In this document: piece after piece, positions 20,326 to 30,599 of the stretch
Numbering within the stretch: position 1 is the first letter of the stretch
Layout: every line of letters begins with the position of its first letter
Source: Rhodospirillaceae bacterium
GTDB lineage: Bacteria; Pseudomonadota; Alphaproteobacteria; UBA6615
Length of the DNA stretch: 64,000 nucleotides
Reading direction: 5' to 3'
NCBI GenBank assembly: GCA_018667335.1
Contig: JABIVD010000007.1
Coordinates: 16,425-80,424, forward strand
Made by a program: the position numbers and the translations under genes
Notes under the pieces: generated by a model
Seen by the model: only the letters and a program-made list of their open reading frames with translations
Told to the model about the DNA's origin: nothing
Database searches by the model: none

Positions 20326-20946
20326 GTGCGTCTATATAAAGGAATAGGAACCGCCCTGGCCGGCGCGATCGCACTCGTGTTCGCGGCGACGTCCGCGCCC
20401 GCTCAGCAGGCGATCGATGCCACCGCGGCGTTGCAGGAGCGTTCGATCGGCAGCCCCGACGCACCGGTGACGGTGATCGAATATTTCTCGCTCACCTGCC
20501 CCCATTGCGCGAGCTTCCACAACGACATCTATGGCGACCTCAAACAAAAGTACGTGGACACGGGCAAGGTGCGCTTCGTCTACAAGGAGTTCCCGCGCGA
20601 CGGCGTCGACCTGCGGGCCGGGATGATGGCGCGTTGCGCCGACCCGCGCCGCTATGCGGGCCTCGTCCAGGTCCTGTTCAAGAATCAACCCAACTGGACG
20701 CGCTCGAGCGACCCTGTGGGTGAATTGGCAAAGATCGGACGGTTGGCGGGTATTGACGACGCCACATTCCAGAGTTGCCTGGCGTCAGAGGAACTCGCGA
20801 ACGGGCTCCTCGCCGAGCGGCAAAACGCAAGCGCGCTGGGCGTTCAGAGTACACCGACATTCGCAATCGACGGACAGCTTTACCCGGGTTCCCGGTCGAT
20901 CGAGGAATTCTCGGAAATCATCGACCCGCTTCTGGCGAACAAGTGA
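20326..20946 (+). CDS. DsbA-like periplasmic thiol:disulfide oxidoreductase
   Basis: This 206-residue exported thioredoxin-fold protein has a signal peptide (residues about 5-26, ending APA) and the active site CPHC at 58-61 in EYFSLTCPHCASFH. The helical insert and the cis-proline loop STPTFAIDG follow the DsbA order. CPHC is the DsbA-type sequence, pointing to oxidation of exported proteins. The GTG at 20326 is chosen because GGAGG lies five bases upstream. It precedes smc by about 60 bases. Confidence 0.92.
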   Translation: MRLYKGIGTALAGAIALVFAATSAPAQQAIDATAALQERSIGSPDAPVTVIEYFSLTCPHCASFHNDIYGDLKQKYVDTGKVRFVYKEFPRDGVDLRAGMMARCADPRRYAGLVQVLFKNQPNWTRSSDPVGELAKIGRLAGIDDATFQSCLASEELANGLLAERQNASALGVQSTPTFAIDGQLYPGSRSIEEFSEIIDPLLANK

Positions 20947-21007
20947 TTCGGTGTTCACAATGCGCGGCGTCTTCTAGACAGAGTTCTTACTTGGGGGTTA
21001 CGTACCG

Positions 21008-24000
21008 GTGCAGTTCAACAAGCTGAGACTGACAGGCTTCAAATCGTTCGTCGACGGGACCGATCTTGATATCGCGCCCGGCCTGACCGGTATTGTCGGC
21101 CCCAACGGGTGCGGCAAGTCCAACCTCGTGGAGGCGCTCCGCTGGGTCATGGGCGAGACCTCGGCCAAGCAAATGCGCGGCGGCGGCATGGATGACGTCA
21201 TTTTCGGCGGCACGTCGGATCGTCCGGCTCGCAACGCGGCCGAAGTTGTCCTCAGCCTCGACAACAAGGAACGCTCGGCGCCAACCCAGTTCAACAGTTC
21301 CGACGACATCGAGATCTCGCGACGCATCGAGCGCGAGAAAGGCTCGAACTACAAGATCAACGGCGGCGATGTGCGCGCGCGCGATGTGCAGATCCTGTTT
21401 GCCGACCAGGCGACCGGGCCGCGCTCCACAGCACTGGTCAGTCAGGGCCGGGTCGGGGCGCTGATCAACGCCAGGCCCGCGGACCGCCGCATTCTGCTGG
21501 AAGAGGCGGCCGGCATCACCGGGCTGCATTCGCGCCGCCACGAGGCCGAGCTGCGCCTGCGCGCCGCCGAGAACAACCTCGAGCGCCTCGACGATGTCAT
21601 GGTGACGCTCGACGCCCAGCTGCAGGGTCTCAAGAAACAGGTCCGCCAGGCCCGGCGCTACAAGAACATCTCCCACGATATTCGCCGCACCGAAGCGACC
21701 GTCCTGCACCATCGCTGGTCGGCCGCCGGAACCGACCTCGCGAACGCCGAAGAGCGCTTGCGCAATTCCGAGACCGTGGTTGCCGAGCAGACCCGGGTCG
21801 TGTCCGAGGCGACGCGGCTGCGCGAGAGCGCGGCGGCTGAGCTGGTGCCGTTGCGCGAGACCGAGGCGGCAGCCGCCGCCGAACTGCAGACCCTCAACCT
21901 CGCGCGCGAGGAACTCGACGCCGAAGAGCAGCGCAACCGAACAGCCACCGAGCAGTGGGAAACCCGCCTGACGCAGATCGAGGCCGATCTGGGCCGCGAG
22001 CGCGGCCTCGCCGCCGAAGCGCGCAATGCGCTGACCCGGCTGGGCACGGAGAAGGCAGAGATCGAGCGCGCCTGCGCCGGTGAGGACGAACTCATCGCGG
22101 AAACCCGCGCAGCCCTCGCGGCACGCGCCGGCCGCGTCGAGGCCATCGAAGCCGAGCTCACCCAGTTGATGGAGCGCCTGGCGACGGGCGAGGCCCAGAT
22201 CACCGCGCTCGAGCGCGAGGTCGGCGAGCTCTCCGCCCGCCGGCGCCGGCTCGAGACACAAAACGACGAGGCCAAGGCCGAACGCGCAGCGATCGAAGAA
22301 CAGGGACTCTCGTCGGACGAGCTTGAGACCGCGGAAACACGCCTGAACGGCGCCGAGGAAAACCTCAAGAGCGCCCGTACCACCCTCGACACGACCGAGG
22401 CCGCTCGCGAACTTGCCGATGTCGAACGCGACAAGGCCCGGGATACACGCTCTCAGGCCGATGAGGCCCTGTCGCGGCTGCGCGCCGAAGCCGGCGCGCT
22501 CGAGGATCTGCTCGCCACGGAGGCCGAGGCGCTCGACGCAGACTGGACACCGATGATCGATGCGATCGATGTGTCCGTCGGTTATGAGGCGGCCCTGGGT
22601 GCCGCGCTTGGCGAAGACCTGGACGCGCCGTCGGATGACCGCGCCCCACGTCATTGGCAGTTGATGGGAGCGCCGAGCGAGGACCCCGGCCTGCCGGCGG
22701 GTGCCCAGCCGCTCAGCGAATTTGTCAGCAAGTCCGGCCCACTTGCACGCCGACTGGCGCAGATCGGCGTGGTCGAAGATGCCGAGACCGGCGAACGTCT
22801 CGCCCGTGAGCTGAAAACCGGCCAGCGGCTCGTCGACCGCTCGGGAAATTTCTGGCGCTGGGACGGGTACACATCGCGCAACGATGCACGCTCGACCACA
22901 TCAACCCGCTTGCGCCAGCGCAATCGCCTGACCGAACTGGGCGGACGGATCACGACGACCGAGACCGACTTCGAGAAAATCGATGCCGAACATCGCGCCG
23001 CGCGCGAGGCCGCCGACCACGCCGGTGATGCCGCCCGGGCGGCACGCGCTGCCCTCGAGGCCGCCGACGATACCGCAGCAGACGCGCGGCGCGCCCATGC
23101 CGGCCTGGCCCGCGAATTCGCGGCACGCATCGCGCGCCATGAGAATCTGGGGGAAACCCTGGCCCGCATTCAGACCGACATCGCCGACATCGATACCCGC
23201 CTGGACGATGCGCGCACCCGCCGTGCCGCCGTCGGTGATCTCGATGCACTCCGCGCCAACACCCAGGCATTGCGCGGCCAACTCAACGAAGCCCGCGCGG
23301 CCTCCGCGGCGGCACAAAGCGAACATGATCGGCTGGTGCGCGAGTCCGAGGAACGTCATCGCCGCATCACCGCGCTGGCAGCCGAGGAAACATCCTGGCA
23401 GGCCCGCGACAATGGTGCCGGCGAACGCATTGGCGAACTTGAGGCCCGTGACGCGCAGGCGCGCGGTGAATTGCAGACACTCGCCGCCCGACCGGCCGAG
23501 ATCGAGACCCAACGCAACGCGCTGATGGACCGGCTGACCGCATCCGAGACCCGCCGCAACGAGGCCGCAGATGCCGTCGCGCGTGCCGATGAGCGCCTGT
23601 CCCAGGCTGAGCGCACGATGCGCGATGCCGAGGCAAGGCTCGGGGAGGTCCGCGAAGACAAGGTCCGCACCGAATCGGCGGTCGCCCAGTCGAACCAGAC
23701 GCTGCAGACCGTGATCGAGCGCATCGCCGAACGCCTGGAGTGCAAGCCCGAGCAGGTGCTGGCCCTGGCCGAGATCGCCGAGGGCAAGGAACTGCCGGAT
23801 CTCGTCTCGTCCGACCGCCGCCTCGAGCGGCTGCTGCGCGAGCGCGACAATATGGGGCCGGTGAACCTGCGCGCGGAGCAGGAATCAGAGGAACTGACCG
23901 AGAAAATCGAGACGATCCAGACCGAACGCGAAGACCTCGTGTCGGCGATCGATCGCCTGCGGCGCGGCATCGCCAGCCTCAACCGCGAGGCCCGTCAACG

Positions 24001-24478
24001 GCTGCTCACCTCGTTCCAGGAGGTCGACAAGCACTTCCAGGAACTGTTCGTACGCCTGTTCGGCGGTGGACGCGCCCATCTCGAACTGACCGACGCGGAA
24101 GACCCGCTCGAAGCCGGGCTTGAGATCTTCGCCAGCCCGCCGGGCAAGAAGCTGCAGTCCCTGTCGCTGCTGTCGGGCGGCGAGCAGGCACTGACGGCGA
24201 CCGCGCTGTTGTTTGCCGTGTTCCTGACCAATCCGGCGCCGATCTGCGTGCTCGATGAGGTCGACGCCCCGCTCGACGATGCCAACGTGGACAGGTTCTG
24301 CAATCTGCTCGACTATATTTCCACGATCGGCACGACCCGCTTCCTGATCGTCACCCATCACCGTTTGACGATGGCCCGTATGGACCGCCTATATGGTGTG
24401 ACGATGCCGGAACGCGGCGTCAGTCAGCTCGTCTCGGTCGACCTTCGCGGGGCTGAGGAAATTCGCGCCATCGCGTAG
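21008..24478 (+). CDS. smc: Chromosome segregation protein SMC
   Basis: This 1156-residue ATPase is the core of bacterial condensin. The N-terminal Walker A is GPNGCGKSNLVEALRW (31-46). Long coiled coils rich in Glu, Arg and Ala flank a central hinge near residues 510-600. The C-terminal head has the ABC signature LSGGEQALTATALLF (about 1054) and Walker B VLDEVDAPLDDAN (about 1081). Length is normal. The start is GTG, with a GGGGG run upstream. The partners ScpA and ScpB are not in the window. Confidence 0.96.
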   Translation: MQFNKLRLTGFKSFVDGTDLDIAPGLTGIVGPNGCGKSNLVEALRWVMGETSAKQMRGGGMDDVIFGGTSDRPARNAAEVVLSLDNKERSAPTQFNSSDDIEISRRIEREKGSNYKINGGDVRARDVQILFADQATGPRSTALVSQGRVGALINARPADRRILLEEAAGITGLHSRRHEAELRLRAAENNLERLDDVMVTLDAQLQGLKKQVRQARRYKNISHDIRRTEATVLHHRWSAAGTDLANAEERLRNSETVVAEQTRVVSEATRLRESAAAELVPLRETEAAAAAELQTLNLAREELDAEEQRNRTATEQWETRLTQIEADLGRERGLAAEARNALTRLGTEKAEIERACAGEDELIAETRAALAARAGRVEAIEAELTQLMERLATGEAQITALEREVGELSARRRRLETQNDEAKAERAAIEEQGLSSDELETAETRLNGAEENLKSARTTLDTTEAARELADVERDKARDTRSQADEALSRLRAEAGALEDLLATEAEALDADWTPMIDAIDVSVGYEAALGAALGEDLDAPSDDRAPRHWQLMGAPSEDPGLPAGAQPLSEFVSKSGPLARRLAQIGVVEDAETGERLARELKTGQRLVDRSGNFWRWDGYTSRNDARSTTSTRLRQRNRLTELGGRITTTETDFEKIDAEHRAAREAADHAGDAARAARAALEAADDTAADARRAHAGLAREFAARIARHENLGETLARIQTDIADIDTRLDDARTRRAAVGDLDALRANTQALRGQLNEARAASAAAQSEHDRLVRESEERHRRITALAAEETSWQARDNGAGERIGELEARDAQARGELQTLAARPAEIETQRNALMDRLTASETRRNEAADAVARADERLSQAERTMRDAEARLGEVREDKVRTESAVAQSNQTLQTVIERIAERLECKPEQVLALAEIAEGKELPDLVSSDRRLERLLRERDNMGPVNLRAEQESEELTEKIETIQTEREDLVSAIDRLRRGIASLNREARQRLLTSFQEVDKHFQELFVRLFGGGRAHLELTDAEDPLEAGLEIFASPPGKKLQSLSLLSGGEQALTATALLFAVFLTNPAPICVLDEVDAPLDDANVDRFCNLLDYISTIGTTRFLIVTHHRLTMARMDRLYGVTMPERGVSQLVSVDLRGAEEIRAIA

Positions 24479-24485
24479 TTTTTTT
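24464..24485 (+). terminator. Weak terminator overlapping the smc stop
   Basis: CGCG-CCAT-CGCG forms a four-pair stem at 24464-24475, followed after TAG by seven T. The stem is short, so efficiency is doubtful. Confidence 0.4.
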
Positions 24486-24558
24486 GTTCCGGCCCCCTCT
24501 CTGTTTTCCCCCGGTTTTCTGCGGCATTTTGACCATCTCGCATGTGCGGAATGTCGCC

Positions 24559-24587
24559 TTGACTTGCCTAGGGGCGGTCGCTACTTT
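24559..24587 (+). promoter_or_regulatory. Promoter of the ATP synthase F0 operon
   Basis: TTGACT (24559-24564) and TACTTT (24582-24587) are separated by exactly 17 bases, matching the sigma70 consensus at 5/6 and 4/6. The start would be near 24594, about 60 bases before atpI. Confidence 0.65.
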
Positions 24588-24652
24588 GCGCTCGCTTTCG
24601 GGTGCCGGTCCTATCGGACTGAGGGAACAGCAATTCGGGGAAGAGTGGGTCC

Positions 24653-24985
24653 ATGACAGATCCGGACCAGCCGCCCGAACTGCCTGAACTCAAACGGCGC
24701 CTTGGCAAGGTTCGCGACCGGCGCGCGGGGGAAATACGAAAAGCCTCGTCCCGGCCGAGAGGTGGTGCTTCGGATATGGGCGTCGGCATAAAAGTCGCCG
24801 TCGATCTGGTTGCCGGAGTAGGTTTTGGCGGGGGTATCGGCTGGAGCCTGGACTGGTGGTTGGGCACGAAGCCCTGGTTGTTGGTGGTGTTTTTGATGTT
24901 TGGATTTGCCGCGGGTTTGTTGAACGTCGTTCGAACCGCAAATCAGGCAAGCAAGCCAAAGACCGACGGCGATACCGACGCGTAG
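24653..24985 (+). CDS. atpI: ATP synthase protein I
   Basis: This 110-residue inner-membrane protein has a charged N terminus (LPELKRRLGKVRDRRAGE) and two membrane helices (VAVDLVAGVGFGGGIGWSL and WLLVVFLMFGFAAGLLNVV) joined by a short loop. The family assists assembly of the c-ring and Mg2+ supply. It heads the F0 cluster, as in other alphaproteobacteria, where the F1 genes lie elsewhere. Confidence 0.88.
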   Translation: MTDPDQPPELPELKRRLGKVRDRRAGEIRKASSRPRGGASDMGVGIKVAVDLVAGVGFGGGIGWSLDWWLGTKPWLLVVFLMFGFAAGLLNVVRTANQASKPKTDGDTDA

Positions 24986-25033
24986 TTACCGGCGCGTGGG
25001 ATACAATGCCGAATAAGACTGGAGAGTACCCGG

Positions 25034-25768
25034 GTGGCTAGCCCTCTCGAACAATTCACAATCGTACCGATCATCGATATCGAAGTAGCTGATATCGATA
25101 TTTCGTTCACGAATTCATCGCTCTGGATGGCAATCACAGCGGCGGTTCTGGTGATCTTCATGGTCGTCAGCACCCAGCGCCGCGCGTTGGTGCCCGGACG
25201 CCTGCAGGCGTCGGTGGAGTATTTCTATCAAATCATCGCCGACATGGTGCGCGACAATGTGGGATCCCAGGGTCGTCCCTATTTCCCGTTCATCTTCAGC
25301 CTGTTCATGTTCATCCTGTTCGGCAATCTGCTCGGCCTGATTCCCGGCGCGTTCACCTTTACCAGCCATCTGGCGGTGACATTCGCGATGGCCGCGTTCA
25401 TTTTCGTCGGGGTCACCATCATTGGCCTGGTGACGCACGGCTTTAAGTTCTTCTCGCTGTTCTTCCCGCATGGCGCGCCGATCGTCTCGGCGCCGGTCCT
25501 GATCCCGATTGAGATCATTTCCTATTTCTCACGTCCGATCAGTCTGTCCGTGCGTTTGTTCGCCAATATGACCGTCGGCCATGTGCTGCTCAAAGTGATC
25601 GGCGGCGGCGTTGTCGCGCTTGGCGGCTTCTGGGTTCTGCCCGGGTTGCTGCCGCTGGCCTTCCTGATCGCCATCACGCTGCTTGAGGTGATGATTGCCG
25701 TCATCCAGGCCTACGTGTTTGCCATCCTCACATGCGTCTATCTGAACGACGCACTGCATCTACATTAG
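25034..25768 (+). CDS. atpB: ATP synthase F0 subunit a
   Basis: This 244-residue polytopic membrane protein forms the proton half-channels against the c-ring. The essential arginine lies in LSVRLFANMTVGHVLL, and the C-terminal VIQAYVFAILTCVYLNDALH is typical. FSLFMFILFGNLLGLIPG is the conserved early helix. GTG start, with GGAGAG about ten bases upstream. It follows atpI by 48 bases. Confidence 0.96.
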   Translation: MASPLEQFTIVPIIDIEVADIDISFTNSSLWMAITAAVLVIFMVVSTQRRALVPGRLQASVEYFYQIIADMVRDNVGSQGRPYFPFIFSLFMFILFGNLLGLIPGAFTFTSHLAVTFAMAAFIFVGVTIIGLVTHGFKFFSLFFPHGAPIVSAPVLIPIEIISYFSRPISLSVRLFANMTVGHVLLKVIGGGVVALGGFWVLPGLLPLAFLIAITLLEVMIAVIQAYVFAILTCVYLNDALHLH

Positions 25769-25801
25769 TCCCCAATACGAGAAAGCTTGAAGGAGCCTGT
25801 A

Positions 25802-26041
25802 ATGATGGAACTCGAAGTCGCAACGCAATTCGCGCGTTTGATCGGTGCCGGCCTGGCCGCCATCGGTATGGTTGGTGCCGGTATTGGTGTTGGTCGCATT
25901 TGGGCCAGCTACATCGAAGCAATCGGTCGCAACCCAGCCGCCAAGGAAGAGATTGGCGCGTTCATCTGGATCGGGTTCGCGGTCACGGAAGCCATCGCGC
26001 TGTTCGCGCTGATTATGGCTTTCATCATCCTCGCCGGTTAA
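25802..26041 (+). CDS. atpE: ATP synthase F0 subunit c
   Basis: This 79-residue hairpin of two membrane helices forms the rotor ring. The polar loop is IGRNPAAKEEI, and the proton-carrying Glu is in the second helix, in FAVTEAIALFA. The glycine-rich first helix (GAGLAAIGMVGAGIGVG) is typical. AAGGAG lies six bases before the ATG at 25802; a second ATG follows directly. Confidence 0.96.
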   Translation: MMELEVATQFARLIGAGLAAIGMVGAGIGVGRIWASYIEAIGRNPAAKEEIGAFIWIGFAVTEAIALFALIMAFIILAG

Positions 26042-26132
26042 TCGAGACCGGACGCAACGGTTTACGGTCACCTGACCGGCTGCCCTGGGCATGACCGGTC
26101 GGTGACCTGATCCAAAGCGGAAGAGCGCCAAG

Positions 26133-26624
26133 ATGCCTCAGTTTGAACCCTCCTCATTCGCGAGCCAGATTTTCTGGCTGGTCGTTTGTTTCGCCGTCGT
26201 CTTCCTGTTCGCGTGGCGTATCGCCCTGCCGCGGATTTCCGCGACGATCGATAACCGCCACCAGCGGATCGATGGCGACATCGCGCGTGCTGAGGAATTG
26301 GCGAGCGAGGCCGAAGAGGTGCTCGCCGCCTATGAGGCGGAATTGGCAAAGGCACGCGCCGGCGCGCAGGAACAGATTCATCTGGCCGCGGAAGCCGCGA
26401 CAGCGGAAGCTGACAAGCGCAATGCCGTCCTGACCGAGAAACTCTCGGCGGATGCCAACGCCGCGCACAAGCGGATCGACGATGCACGGCAAGCTGCGGC
26501 AGCCAATGTGGCCGAGCTGGTGGAGGATATCGCCAGCCAGGCCGTCGAACGCCTGATCGGTGTGACGCCGGACAGTGGCGCCGTCCGCAAGGCGATCGAC
26601 GACGCCGTCGGAGGACGTTCATAA
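26133..26624 (+). CDS. atpF': ATP synthase F0 subunit b'
   Basis: This 163-residue stator protein has one N-terminal membrane helix (IFWLVVCFAVVFLFAW) and a long Ala/Glu-rich coiled coil. Having b' and b as separate genes is usual in alphaproteobacteria and phototrophs. Its stop overlaps the start of the b gene by one base (TAATG). Confidence 0.92.
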   Translation: MPQFEPSSFASQIFWLVVCFAVVFLFAWRIALPRISATIDNRHQRIDGDIARAEELASEAEEVLAAYEAELAKARAGAQEQIHLAAEAATAEADKRNAVLTEKLSADANAAHKRIDDARQAAAANVAELVEDIASQAVERLIGVTPDSGAVRKAIDDAVGGRS

Positions 26625-27187
26625 TGTGGGCTCGGCTGACCATTGCCGTCGCGGCGCTTATGGTGCCTGCGGGGCCCGCCGTGGCCGCAGACGATCATGC
26701 TTCGTTTTTCGAGAAACCGGAGACCTGGGTCCTCATTGCCTTCATCATTTTCGTGGTGGGCATGTACCGGCCGGTCACGCGGATGATGGGGGCCAAACTC
26801 GATGGTCGCACCGAGGCCATCAAGACAGAGCTGGACGAGGCGCAGCGCCTGCGCGAGGAGGCGCAGCACACGCTGGCCGAATATCAGCGCAAGCAGCGTG
26901 ACGCACTGAGCGAAGCCGAGGGCATCGTCGCCGAAGCACGCGAAGAGGCAAAGCGCATTGAGGTGAACCTCCAGGCGCGCACCGAAGACACGCTCAAGCG
27001 CCGGGAACAGCAGGCACTCGATATGATTGCTGCGGCCGAAGCCCGCGCCATCGCCGATGTGCGCGCACTGGCCGCCGACATCGCGATCGACGCGACCCGG
27101 CGGATCCTGACCGAGACCGTCGAGGGCCAAAAGGGTGACGAACTGGTCAACGAGGCGATCCGGGAAGTGCCAGGCAAGCTCAACTAG
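26624..27187 (+). CDS. atpF: ATP synthase F0 subunit b
   Basis: This 187-residue stator subunit has an N-terminal segment resembling a signal sequence (ARLTIAVAALMVPAGPAVA) and a membrane helix (WVLIAFIIFVVGMYRPV). The long coiled coil contains KRREQQALDMIAAAEARA and AIDATRRILTE, which contact F1. It is translationally coupled to b' and is the last gene before a strong terminator. Confidence 0.93.
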   Translation: MWARLTIAVAALMVPAGPAVAADDHASFFEKPETWVLIAFIIFVVGMYRPVTRMMGAKLDGRTEAIKTELDEAQRLREEAQHTLAEYQRKQRDALSEAEGIVAEAREEAKRIEVNLQARTEDTLKRREQQALDMIAAAEARAIADVRALAADIAIDATRRILTETVEGQKGDELVNEAIREVPGKLN

Positions 27188-27221
27188 ACGCGGCCGCCGC
27201 AGTTCGCGACGCGCAGCAGAG

Positions 27222-27246
27222 AGGCCCCGCCATACGGGGCCTTTTT
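27222..27246 (+). terminator. Intrinsic terminator of the F0 operon
   Basis: AGGCCCCG and CGGGGCCT form an eight-pair stem around CCATA, followed by TTTT. It lies 35 bases after the atpF stop. Confidence 0.85.
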
Positions 27247-27272
27247 CATGTCCTCCGCTTGAGAAGAGCCTT

Positions 27273-28859
27273 TTACTCCGCCGCCTCGGCCGTCGGTATT
27301 TCCGGCATCCAGCGCAGGACCGGACTGCGTGCCGCGGCCGTCTCATCGAGGCGCCGTCGCGGGGTGAGCCGCGGCGCGGCGGCAAATGAATCGCCATCAC
27401 CGGCCTGAACCCGCGCGGCCAGCGACCGGACCACCGCGATGAAATTGTCGAGCTCGCGCTTGGATTCGGTCTCTGTCGGCTCGATCAACATCGCCCCATG
27501 CACCACCAGCGGGAAATACATGGTCATCGGGTGATACCCCTCGTCGATCATCGCCTTGGCGAAATCCAGGGTGGTCACACCGGAATCCTTGAGGAACCGG
27601 TCATCGAACAGGCATTCATGCATGCAGGGGCCATCGAAGGCGGTGGTCATCACATCCGAGAGCTGGGCCATCACATAGTTCGCGTTGAGCACCGCATCGT
27701 TGGCGACCTGACGCAACCCGTCCCGGCCATGGCTGAGCATGTAGGCATAGGCGCGGATGAACATGCCCATCTGCCCATGAAACCCCTTCAGGCGCCCGAA
27801 CGGCTTCGCCGCCCCCGCATCTGCGCCATGTTCCACCAGGGCGAACCCTTCATCGCCATGGACGACCCAGGGCGTGGGTGCGAACGGCGCCAGCGCATCT
27901 GACAGCACGACTGGTCCCGCACCCGGTCCGCCGCCACCGTGGGGCGTCGAGAAGGTCTTGTGCAGGTTGATATGCATGCAGTCGATGCCCAGATCACCCG
28001 GCCGCACCCGCCCGACGATGGCGTTGAAATTCGCCCCGTCGCAGTAGAAATAACCGCCAACGTCATGGATCAAGCCCGCGATCTCGATCATATCGTTCTC
28101 GAACAGCCCGCAGGTGTTCGGGTTGGTGATCATGATCCCGGCCACATCATCATCGAGCTTGTCGGCGAACGCCTTCACATCCACCCGTCCGCGCGCATCC
28201 GAGGGAATCGCATCGACCGCAAAGCCGCACGCCGCCGCCGTGGCAGGATTCGTCCCGTGGGCGGAATCCGGCACCAGGATGCGCCGACGGGTCGTCGGCC
28301 CGCCCTCCCGGTCGTCCAGCGCGGCACGAATGGCCATCACGCCGCACAGCTCGCCATGGGCGCCGGCCGCCGGTGACATGGCCACCGCCGGCATGCCGGT
28401 CAGTTCCTTGAGCCAGTGCGCCAGGGAATCGATCAGCTCCAGTGCGCCCTGGGTGGTTGAGTCCGGCTGCATCGGGTGCAGGTTCGCGAACCCCGGCAAA
28501 CGCACCACCTTCTCGTTGAGCCGTGGGTTGTGCTTCATCGTGCATGAACCGAGCGGGTAGGTGCCCATATCGATCGCGTAATTCTTTTGCGACAGGCGGG
28601 TGAAATGTCGCACGATTTCCGGCTCGCTCGCGCTCGGCAGCCCGATCGGTGCGTTGCGCTCGAGCCCACCCAGCCGGTTCTTGACCGGACCGGGATCGGG
28701 CAGATCGACGCCGACCGCGCCCGGGTTGTCGATCTCGAACAGCAACGGCTCTTCCAGGCGCAAACCCTGATGCCCATGCACCGTGTCGAGCCCGCCCGCC
28801 GGCCCACCCACCGGCGTTGTGGGCGACGACCGGCTCAAATCTTTCGAATGCCCGCTCAT
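27273..28859 (-). CDS. gcvPB: Glycine dehydrogenase (decarboxylating), subunit 2
   Basis: This 528-residue PLP-dependent subunit of the glycine cleavage P-protein decarboxylates glycine and passes the aminomethyl group to lipoyl-GcvH. The PLP lysine is in [17 protein letters not shown]. Other conserved stretches are [16 protein letters not shown] and [16 protein letters not shown]. The ATG at 28859 overlaps the gcvPA stop (ATGA), so the subunits are coupled. A short in-frame extension upstream is unlikely. The two-gene P-protein differs from the single-chain form of E. coli. Confidence 0.95.
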   Translation of the reverse strand: MSGHSKDLSRSSPTTPVGGPAGGLDTVHGHQGLRLEEPLLFEIDNPGAVGVDLPDPGPVKNRLGGLERNAPIGLPSASEPEIVRHFTRLSQKNYAIDMGTYPLGSCTMKHNPRLNEKVVRLPGFANLHPMQPDSTTQGALELIDSLAHWLKELTGMPAVAMSPAAGAHGELCGVMAIRAALDDREGGPTTRRRILVPDSAHGTNPATAAACGFAVDAIPSDARGRVDVKAFADKLDDDVAGIMITNPNTCGLFENDMIEIAGLIHDVGGYFYCDGANFNAIVGRVRPGDLGIDCMHINLHKTFSTPHGGGGPGAGPVVLSDALAPFAPTPWVVHGDEGFALVEHGADAGAAKPFGRLKGFHGQMGMFIRAYAYMLSHGRDGLRQVANDAVLNANYVMAQLSDVMTTAFDGPCMHECLFDDRFLKDSGVTTLDFAKAMIDEGYHPMTMYFPLVVHGAMLIEPTETESKRELDNFIAVVRSLAARVQAGDGDSFAAAPRLTPRRRLDETAAARSPVLRWMPEIPTAEAAE

Positions 28860-30202
28860 GCCAGCACCTCCGCCAGTCCCGTACACAACGCGTCCATGTC
28901 TTCCGCCTGGGTCAATTCACTCACGGCCACCAGCAAGATGTCATCGAGCCCCGTGTCGCGGCCGTACAGGCGCGAAGCCGGCACACCGGCAAGAATGTTC
29001 CGGGCGGCCAGTTCATCGACCACGGCCTGTGCCGAACCGTCGAGCCGAACGGCGAACTCGTTGAAAAACGTTTCCGACAACAGCTCGACCCCGGCGACGG
29101 CCCCAAGCCGATCCGCCAACGCGACGGCATGCGCATGGTTGAGCGCCGCCAGTTTCCGGAATCCATCCTCACCCAGCAGCGCGAGATGGATGGTGAAGGC
29201 CAGCGCACAGAGACCGGAATTGGTGCAGATATTGCTCGTCGCCTTCTCGCGGCGGATATGTTGCTCGCGGGTCGAGAGCGTCAGCACCCAGCCGCGGCGG
29301 CCGTCCTCGTCGACCGTCTCGCCGGCGAGCCGACCCGGCATCTGACGGACATATTTCTGGCGCGCCGCGAACAGGCCCACATACGGGCCACCAAATCCCT
29401 GGGCATTGCCCAGGCTTTGGCCCTCGGCCACCACGATGTCGGCGCCCATCTCGCCCGGGGAACGAACCGCCCCCAGTGACACGGCTTCCGTAACAACGAC
29501 GACCAGGAGCGCGCCGGCCTCGTGACAGGCGTCGGCGAGCGGCCCGAAATCACGGACATGACCGAAGACACCCGGGTTCTGAACGACCACGCAGGCCGTA
29601 TCGTCGCCAACATCGCCTGCCAGGTCCTCAAGACCGCCCAGATCCGGCTGCCGGGCGTCGATCTCGATGTCCATGTAGCGCGACTGGGTCTCGGTCACTT
29701 CGCGATAGTGGGGATGGACGCCGCCCGAGATGATCGCCTTGTTGCGGCGCGTGACCCGCTGGGCCATCAACACCGCCTCCGCACAGGAGGTCGCGCCGTC
29801 ATACATCGACGCATTGGCCACATCCATGCCGGTGATCAGAGCCACCATCGTCTGGAACTCAAACAGGGCCTGCAGGGTGCCCTGGGAGATCTCCGGCTGA
29901 TAGGGGGTGTAAGACGTCAGGAATTCGCCGCGCTGGACCAGATGATCGACCGTCGCCGGAATATGATGACGGTAAGCCCCGGCGCCGAGAAAACTGGGCA
30001 CATCCGCCGTGGATACATTGCGCCCCGCCAGGGCCGCGATCTTCGCTTCCACGTGATACTCGGCCATATGATCGGAAAGATCGAAATCACCGCCGAATCG
30101 TGCGGCATCGGGCACGTCGACAAAAAGCTCGTCGACCGAGCCGACGCCGATCGCCGACAGCATGTCGGCCCGGTCATTGTCCGTGAGTGGAAGGTATCGC
30201 AT
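28856..30202 (-). CDS. gcvPA: Glycine dehydrogenase (decarboxylating), subunit 1
   Basis: This 448-residue partner of GcvPB together makes the heterotetrameric P-protein. The N terminus [10 protein letters not shown] and the segments [38 protein letters not shown] and [12 protein letters not shown] are strongly conserved. The start at 30202 directly follows gcvH; a longer frame would run into gcvH and is rejected. The 3' end overlaps gcvPB by four bases. Confidence 0.95.
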   Translation of the reverse strand: MRYLPLTDNDRADMLSAIGVGSVDELFVDVPDAARFGGDFDLSDHMAEYHVEAKIAALAGRNVSTADVPSFLGAGAYRHHIPATVDHLVQRGEFLTSYTPYQPEISQGTLQALFEFQTMVALITGMDVANASMYDGATSCAEAVLMAQRVTRRNKAIISGGVHPHYREVTETQSRYMDIEIDARQPDLGGLEDLAGDVGDDTACVVVQNPGVFGHVRDFGPLADACHEAGALLVVVVTEAVSLGAVRSPGEMGADIVVAEGQSLGNAQGFGGPYVGLFAARQKYVRQMPGRLAGETVDEDGRRGWVLTLSTREQHIRREKATSNICTNSGLCALAFTIHLALLGEDGFRKLAALNHAHAVALADRLGAVAGVELLSETFFNEFAVRLDGSAQAVVDELAARNILAGVPASRLYGRDTGLDDILLVAVSELTQAEDMDALCTGLAEVLA

Positions 30203-30203
30203 C

Positions 30204-30581
30204 TCAGTCCAGACCCTCGCAGTAGGTCTTGTAAGTCGCCTCATCCATCAAATCATCCAGCTCTGCCGGATCGGTCAGGCGTAGCTTGGCGAACCAGCCG
30301 TCACCAAACGCATCGGTGTTGACCAGAGACGGATCTCCGTTCAGGGCGTCGTTGACCTCGATCACCTCGCCACCGACAGGCGCGTAGACTTCGGCCGCAG
30401 CCTTCACCGATTCAACCACCGCGACTTCGTCGGTCCGATCGAGCAGCTTGCCCACATCCGGCAACTCCACGAACACGACGTCGCCGAGCTGCTCCTGCGC
30501 ATAGTCGGAAATCCCGATCATGCCGGTCTCGCCCTCGACTTCGACCCATTCATGGTCTTCGCTGTATTTCCGGTTGGCCAT
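30204..30581 (-). CDS. gcvH: Glycine cleavage system H protein
   Basis: This 125-residue lipoyl carrier shuttles the aminomethyl group between the P-, T- and L-proteins. The lipoylated lysine is Lys60 in [18 protein letters not shown]. It is preceded by the typical [19 protein letters not shown]. It is placed between gcvT and gcvPA in the operon. Confidence 0.96.
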   Translation of the reverse strand: MANRKYSEDHEWVEVEGETGMIGISDYAQEQLGDVVFVELPDVGKLLDRTDEVAVVESVKAAAEVYAPVGGEVIEVNDALNGDPSLVNTDAFGDGWFAKLRLTDPAELDDLMDEATYKTYCEGLD

Positions 30582-30599
30582 TACCCTTCTCCTCTTAGC

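Noticed and set aside
20987..22654. Long minus-strand frame of 555 codons inside smc
   Set aside because: It is antisense to the conserved SMC head and coiled coil, has a Leu/Gly/Arg shadow composition and no motif.
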